Shown here piece after piece: positions 5,545-8,298 of a stretch of DNA of 8,298 nucleotides. The first letter of the stretch is position 1; every line of letters begins with the position of its first letter. Made by a program: the position numbers and the translations under genes. The DNA lies in assembly GCA_900555795.1 (NCBI GenBank), contig USMP01000042.1:1-8298 (forward strand), given 5' to 3'. Below the pieces are notes generated by a model that did no database searches, was not told the origin of the DNA, and saw only the letters and a list, made by a program, of their open reading frames with translations. This stretch comes from an uncultured Eubacteriales bacterium. Lineage in GTDB: Bacteria > Bacillota > Clostridia > Oscillospirales > Oscillospiraceae.

Positions 5545-6366
5545 ATGGAACTGTTTCACTGTCCCCTCTGCGGCGGGGCTCTCACCGACGGCGGAGGAAG
5601 CCTGCGCTGCGGGAGCGGCCACTGCTTTGACCGGGCCAGGGAGGGCTATGTGAACCTGCTGCCGGTCAGTTTTAAGCACTCCAGGGCCCCCGGGGACGAC
5701 AAGGCCATGGTGGCCGCCCGCCGGGCTTTCCTGGAGGGCGGGTGGTACGCCCCCCTGCGGGAGGCTCTGTGCGCCCTGGCGGTTCAGCTGGCGCCCCAGC
5801 CGGCGGCGGTGCTGGACGCGGGCTGCGGCGAGGGGTACTATACCCAGGGGGTGTATGAGGCTCTCGCCCGGGCGGGAAAATCCCCCCGCATGGCGGGGAT
5901 TGATATCTCCAAATTTTCCCTGCAGAAGGCGGCCCGAAGGAGCCGGGACATTTCCTTCGCTGTGGCCTCCGCCTACCGCCTTCCGGTGGCAGACAGGGCG
6001 GTGGATCTGGTGCTGGACGTGTTCTCCCCCCTGGCCATTGATGAGTTCCGCCGGGTATTGCGGCCAGGGGGCTATTTCCTCTATGTGGTGCCCGCCGCCG
6101 GCCACCTGTGGGAAATGAAGCAGGTGCTCTACGACGTCCCTTATCCCAACGAGGAGCGGGCGACCCCCTACGAGGGCTTTGCCTATAAGCAGATCATACC
6201 GGTGGATTTTTCCCTCCATCTGACCAGCCAGGCGGACATGCAGGCCCTCTTCGGCATGACGCCCTACGCCTGGAAAACGCCCCGGACTGGCCGGGAACGC
6301 CTGGCCGGGCTGACAAAGCTGGACTGCCAGGCGGCGTTTCGCATTCACGTATTTCAGCGCATATAA
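5545..6366 (+). CDS. rlmA: 23S rRNA (guanine-N1)-methyltransferase RlmA
   Basis: This 273-residue cytoplasmic enzyme uses S-adenosylmethionine to methylate N1 of a guanine in hairpin 35 of 23S rRNA (G745 for the E. coli type, G748 for the Gram-positive TlrB type, linked to tylosin resistance). It resembles E. coli RlmA along its whole length. The N-terminal zinc site is C6, C9, C22 and H26 (FHCPLC ... CGSGH). Next come REGYVNLLPV (32-41), the SRAPGDDKAMVAARRAFLEGG block (46-66), and the SAM motif AVLDAGCGEGYYT (88-100), then GIDISK and VASAYRLP. TPYAW and the final DCQAAFRIHVFQR are also typical. Which guanine is modified cannot be decided by eye; phylogeny suggests G748. The ATG follows a GGGGAGGGG ribosome site 12 bases after the MATE stop, so the two are probably translationally linked. 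A strong terminator starts inside its stop region. Confidence 0.94.
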   Translation: MELFHCPLCGGALTDGGGSLRCGSGHCFDRAREGYVNLLPVSFKHSRAPGDDKAMVAARRAFLEGGWYAPLREALCALAVQLAPQPAAVLDAGCGEGYYTQGVYEALARAGKSPRMAGIDISKFSLQKAARRSRDISFAVASAYRLPVADRAVDLVLDVFSPLAIDEFRRVLRPGGYFLYVVPAAGHLWEMKQVLYDVPYPNEERATPYEGFAYKQIIPVDFSLHLTSQADMQALFGMTPYAWKTPRTGRERLAGLTKLDCQAAFRIHVFQRI

Positions 6367-6427
6367 AAAACAGCGCACCCTTTTGAGGGACAAACCATGC
6401 ACCTCAGAGTTCGTGCGCTGTTTTTTT
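6365..6427. terminator. Large branched bidirectional terminator after rlmA
   Basis: AAAAAACAGCGCAC (6365-6378) and GTGCGCTGTTTTTT (6413-6426) form a perfect 14-base-pair stem overlapping the rlmA stop codon. Inside, TTTTGAGG (6381-6388) pairs with CCTCAGAG (6402-6409), with two G-T wobbles, around a 13-base loop. T-runs flank the stem on both strands, so it can stop the rightward operon and any leftward transcript from the accessory genes. A stem this long with an inner arm is larger than a usual terminator. Confidence 0.85.
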
Positions 6428-6725
6428 GTGTCTTCCTTCAGTTTTCCTACAAGCTGGTGCAAAAAACAATGCTGCTTCTGATCTTTTCATACTAAAGCCT
6501 GAGAAAAAGCTTATATCCCTTCAGGCACGCCAAGCCGGTTACTTCCTCCCAAGTGAAATGACATTCCGGAACTTCATCGGAAGTCTTGATACGGCAGAGG
6601 AAAGGCAAGGCGGCAGAGCCCAAGCTATGCCGCCCTGTAACGAAATGAAATGACATCCTTGTGGGTGTTCACCTTTCCGATGCGCCCCCCTTTTTCACTG
6701 TGGTATGATCCGCAGGCCTTCAAAA
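6428..6725. other. Non-coding spacer with small repeats between the two gene blocks
   Basis: I see no convincing gene in these 298 bases. An open plus-strand frame of 75 codons (6426-6653) has no ribosome site and looks unlike a folded protein. The stretch holds a perfect 7-base-pair inverted repeat GGCGGCA/TGCCGCC (6609-6634, 12-base loop), which on the minus strand is followed by the T-rich TTGCCTTTCC and could weakly terminate the 6726-7439 gene. It also has an 11-base direct repeat TGAAATGACAT (6554-6564 and 6646-6656), 92 bases apart. It may be a dispersed intergenic repeat or decayed mobile DNA. Confidence 0.5.
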
Positions 6726-7439
6726 TCATTGGATATAACGCGCAAGTTTTGAATCAATTTTCAGCGGAATACCGAATGTTTGACATAGTTCCTGCACATA
6801 GGATATACACTGCTTTGGAGAAAAGTACCTCGTGTCCATGGTAATACACAGTTCGTCCGGCAGACGCCCATACTCCAGATGCAGAATATGAGGCGCGTTC
6901 TCAATCTGCTCCTTCATTTGCAAAAACGTCTCGATAGCAGGAAGTGAGGAATACCCATAGGCATTATAGGAGAACAGTCCAAACTCACCCGAAAACAATA
7001 GGGTTGAAATCGGAATATTGATTCCCTTGGTTTGCGTGATCAGTTCTCCCGATTCCTGGTATTGCAGCCCATCCGCCAAGCCGTGAAAGCGAAGAGTCTC
7101 AAAGTAAACTCTCAAAAGCGTCTCACTGCTGCTATATCTGCTGAACAGCTGCTTGGCGTCAGACTCCGCCCGGAAAGCCTGTATTTCGGTTAGAACACAC
7201 ACATCTGCCAAAAGTTCTCTTGCGACAGCGATTGCAACATCCGGAAACCGTTCCCAATACTCGTTGCGGGATGGGTACAGCGCAAAGATTTCCACAGTGC
7301 CACTATTTGCTACAGAGTACAGTTCCAGTGTTTGATTCTTTGCCGGGTTTGGATTTACGCGTTTTGGGGGGTTAACCATGGCAGAAATACCTCCAACAAC
7401 AGCCGCAGCCGCGCCTTTCCAATCTCCGAATTTTCTCAT
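6726..7439 (-). CDS. Hypothetical protein, possible partner/immunity protein
   Basis: A 237-residue protein I do not recognise. Apart from a short Ala/Gly/Val-rich patch near the N-terminus (about residues 9-22) it is soluble-looking, mixed alpha/beta, with a tidy C-terminal segment HLEYGRLPDELCITMDTRYF followed by SPKQCISYVQELCQTFGI (strand-helix-strand in appearance). No catalytic motif is evident. It starts 5 bases after the stop of the upstream membrane-active protein gene, so the two are co-transcribed and probably coupled. The ATG at 7439 has AGGTGA 10 bases upstream; a second in-frame ATG at 7379 has a better site, GGAGGT (7389-7394) with a 9-base gap, and would give 217 residues without the hydrophobic patch. 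Its place right after a putative toxin suggests an immunity protein; this is inference from layout. Codon and base use are AT-richer than in the core genes. Confidence 0.7.
   Translation of the reverse strand: MRKFGDWKGAAAAVVGGISAMVNPPKRVNPNPAKNQTLELYSVANSGTVEIFALYPSRNEYWERFPDVAIAVARELLADVCVLTEIQAFRAESDAKQLFSRYSSSETLLRVYFETLRFHGLADGLQYQESGELITQTKGINIPISTLLFSGEFGLFSYNAYGYSSLPAIETFLQMKEQIENAPHILHLEYGRLPDELCITMDTRYFSPKQCISYVQELCQTFGIPLKIDSKLARYIQ
7389..7394 (-). promoter_or_regulatory. Internal ribosome binding site for an alternative start
   Basis: On the minus strand GGAGGT lies 9 bases before the in-frame ATG at 7379 (residue 21 of the longer reading). It is the strongest Shine-Dalgarno site in the accessory pair and raises the chance that the shorter 217-residue product is made, alone or together with the longer one. 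Confidence 0.45.
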
Positions 7440-7444
7440 AAATG

Positions 7445-8298
7445 CTATTCACCTACTCCGGTAATATCCAAAACGCACTCTGCCAGCCAGTTTCCAAAGG
7501 TATCCCCCGCTACGGCTCCCGCAACTCCACCAACCAGCCCAACCACAAATCCACCGATCAAGGTCCCGGGGCCAGGAAGAACAGCCGACCCTAATGCTGC
7601 TCCCGCCATGGCCCCAAGCTTAGCGCCTGCTATACTCCCACCCCATTCGCCAGCGATACTTGCTGCAGTAGTAATTGTAGATCGGCCTAATTTACCATCT
7701 GCGTCATTAAGGTCAGCATACATTGTAGTCCCAATTTCCACTGCATCCAAAGCAGCACCTGTTACAAGTAATATCCGTCCGGCAATTTTAACAACCTTTG
7801 CACCTCGTTCAAAGTGCGCAAGTTTTAGGAATGCATCTTCAGTAATGACCACATGATCATCCAGAGGAATTCGTGTTGAACCGTTTGGATGATAATTTCT
7901 ATGATAGTAGTTTTGATGATTATGTGGCGCATCAAAATAAAATAGGGCTTGATCTCCTGCCCTATTCGTATCAAAAAGAAAGGTCTGCCAGTATTTGTCT
8001 GGCAACTTACTGCCAGGAAGATTCTGAGGCAGTCCAGGTGTTTTCTTCTTGCTTTTAAGAATACTGCCAATTTTGATGCCAGTCAAATCTGTTTGGAGCG
8101 GATTAATGATGGTAAGAGATGGAAATGAGCCATGAGCAAGCCTATCCATGAAGCTTTTCCATGCATTGCTGGTTTTTTCTCCATACACGCCGTCCTCCGT
8201 CAGGGTATCAGATCCGGGGATCTGATTCAAGGCTTTTTGCAAAGCCAGTACATTGCTGCTGGAAATGTCCTGATACCAGCACAAGGATTGAATTTTTG
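7445..8298 (-). CDS. Peptidoglycan-binding-like domain + glycine-zipper membrane protein, N-terminus cut
   Basis: About 283 C-terminal residues are visible and the frame runs on past the right edge; a TTG at 8284 could be a start but has no ribosome site. Numbering from that TTG: residues 10-49 (NVLALQKALNQ ... DGVYGEKTSNAWKSF) match the peptidoglycan-binding domain 1 repeat (LQxxLN ... DGxxGxxT). A Pro/Lys-rich linker follows, then a His/Asn-rich stretch around 118-135 leading to IPLDDHVVIT (139-148). A hydrophobic helix lies at about 164-186. The last 75 residues are a glycine zipper with GxxxG repeats (about 210-264: SIAGAKLGAMAGAALG, then GGFVVGLVGGVAGAVAG). Such zippers insert into membranes in some toxins and pore-formers. 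The protein may be a wall-associated or secreted effector, a polymorphic toxin, or a prophage lysis-type protein. An unrecognised gene follows 5 bases downstream. Confidence 0.75.
   Translation of the reverse strand, partial: KIQSLCWYQDISSSNVLALQKALNQIPGSDTLTEDGVYGEKTSNAWKSFMDRLAHGSFPSLTIINPLQTDLTGIKIGSILKSKKKTPGLPQNLPGSKLPDKYWQTFLFDTNRAGDQALFYFDAPHNHQNYYHRNYHPNGSTRIPLDDHVVITEDAFLKLAHFERGAKVVKIAGRILLVTGAALDAVEIGTTMYADLNDADGKLGRSTITTAASIAGEWGGSIAGAKLGAMAGAALGSAVLPGPGTLIGGFVVGLVGGVAGAVAGDTFGNWLAECVLDITGVGE

Noticed and set aside
4150..6462. Open minus-strand frame of 770 codons opposite the MATE and rlmA genes
   Set aside because: It lies antisense to two clearly homologous genes, is rich in Gly, His, Gln and Arg as expected for the shadow frame of GC-rich DNA, and has no recognisable domain.
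6704..6709. Plus-strand TGGTATGAT extended -10 just past the hypothetical gene's stop
   Set aside because: The -35 position is GC-rich (TGCGCC) and the transcript would only run antisense to the hypothetical gene; one weak hexamer is not enough.
1..8298. CRISPR arrays, tRNA or rRNA genes, complete insertion sequences
   Set aside because: I scanned for regularly spaced repeats, cloverleaf or rRNA signatures and transposase motifs and saw none; short repeats at 6554-6656 are only two copies.

Overview
The window looks like chromosomal DNA from a GC-rich anaerobic Firmicute. Gut Clostridia of the Oscillospirales kind (Flavonifractor or Lawsonibacter-like) are my best guess. This rests on strong Shine-Dalgarno sites, a rimP promoter followed by a terminator-like hairpin, MtaB, a stand-alone NifS-like desulfurase, and very GC-rich core genes beside an AT-richer accessory segment. 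The placement is inference, because no rRNA or other marker gene is present.

Left part, minus strand (1-2626). A leftward set carries mtaB (t6A37 tRNA methylthiotransferase, GTG start), then yfbR (5'-deoxynucleotidase of the HD superfamily), then, after a 258-base gap, the start of rimP (ribosome maturation factor), cut by the window edge. The gap holds an extended -10 promoter and, about 17 bases beyond the predicted start of transcription, an intrinsic-terminator hairpin. This fits a rimP-nusA operon controlled by premature termination.

Centre (2627-2935). The 309-base spacer between divergent mtaB and the desulfurase gene is the most intriguing part of the window. It has a strong rightward promoter next to mtaB and a strong leftward promoter next to the desulfurase, so the two face each other across about 200 bases of dense inverted repeats. 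Each strand can form a hairpin followed by a T-run. I read it as overlapping leader RNAs or a small structured RNA with attenuation, not matched to any family I know.

Right of centre, plus strand (2936-6366). A cysteine desulfurase, a MATE-family efflux transporter and the 23S rRNA guanine methyltransferase RlmA form a rightward operon. It ends at a large branched bidirectional terminator (6365-6427).

Right end, minus strand (6428-8298). GC content falls sharply. About 300 bases without a convincing gene are followed by two leftward genes. The upstream one, cut by the window edge, encodes a peptidoglycan-binding-like domain and a glycine-zipper membrane C-terminus. The downstream one, 5 bases away, encodes an unrecognised 237-residue protein. 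The pair has the layout of a cell-wall-associated toxin or effector with a partner or immunity protein and looks horizontally acquired. The core genes serve RNA modification, ribosome assembly and nucleotide clean-up; the right end is accessory.
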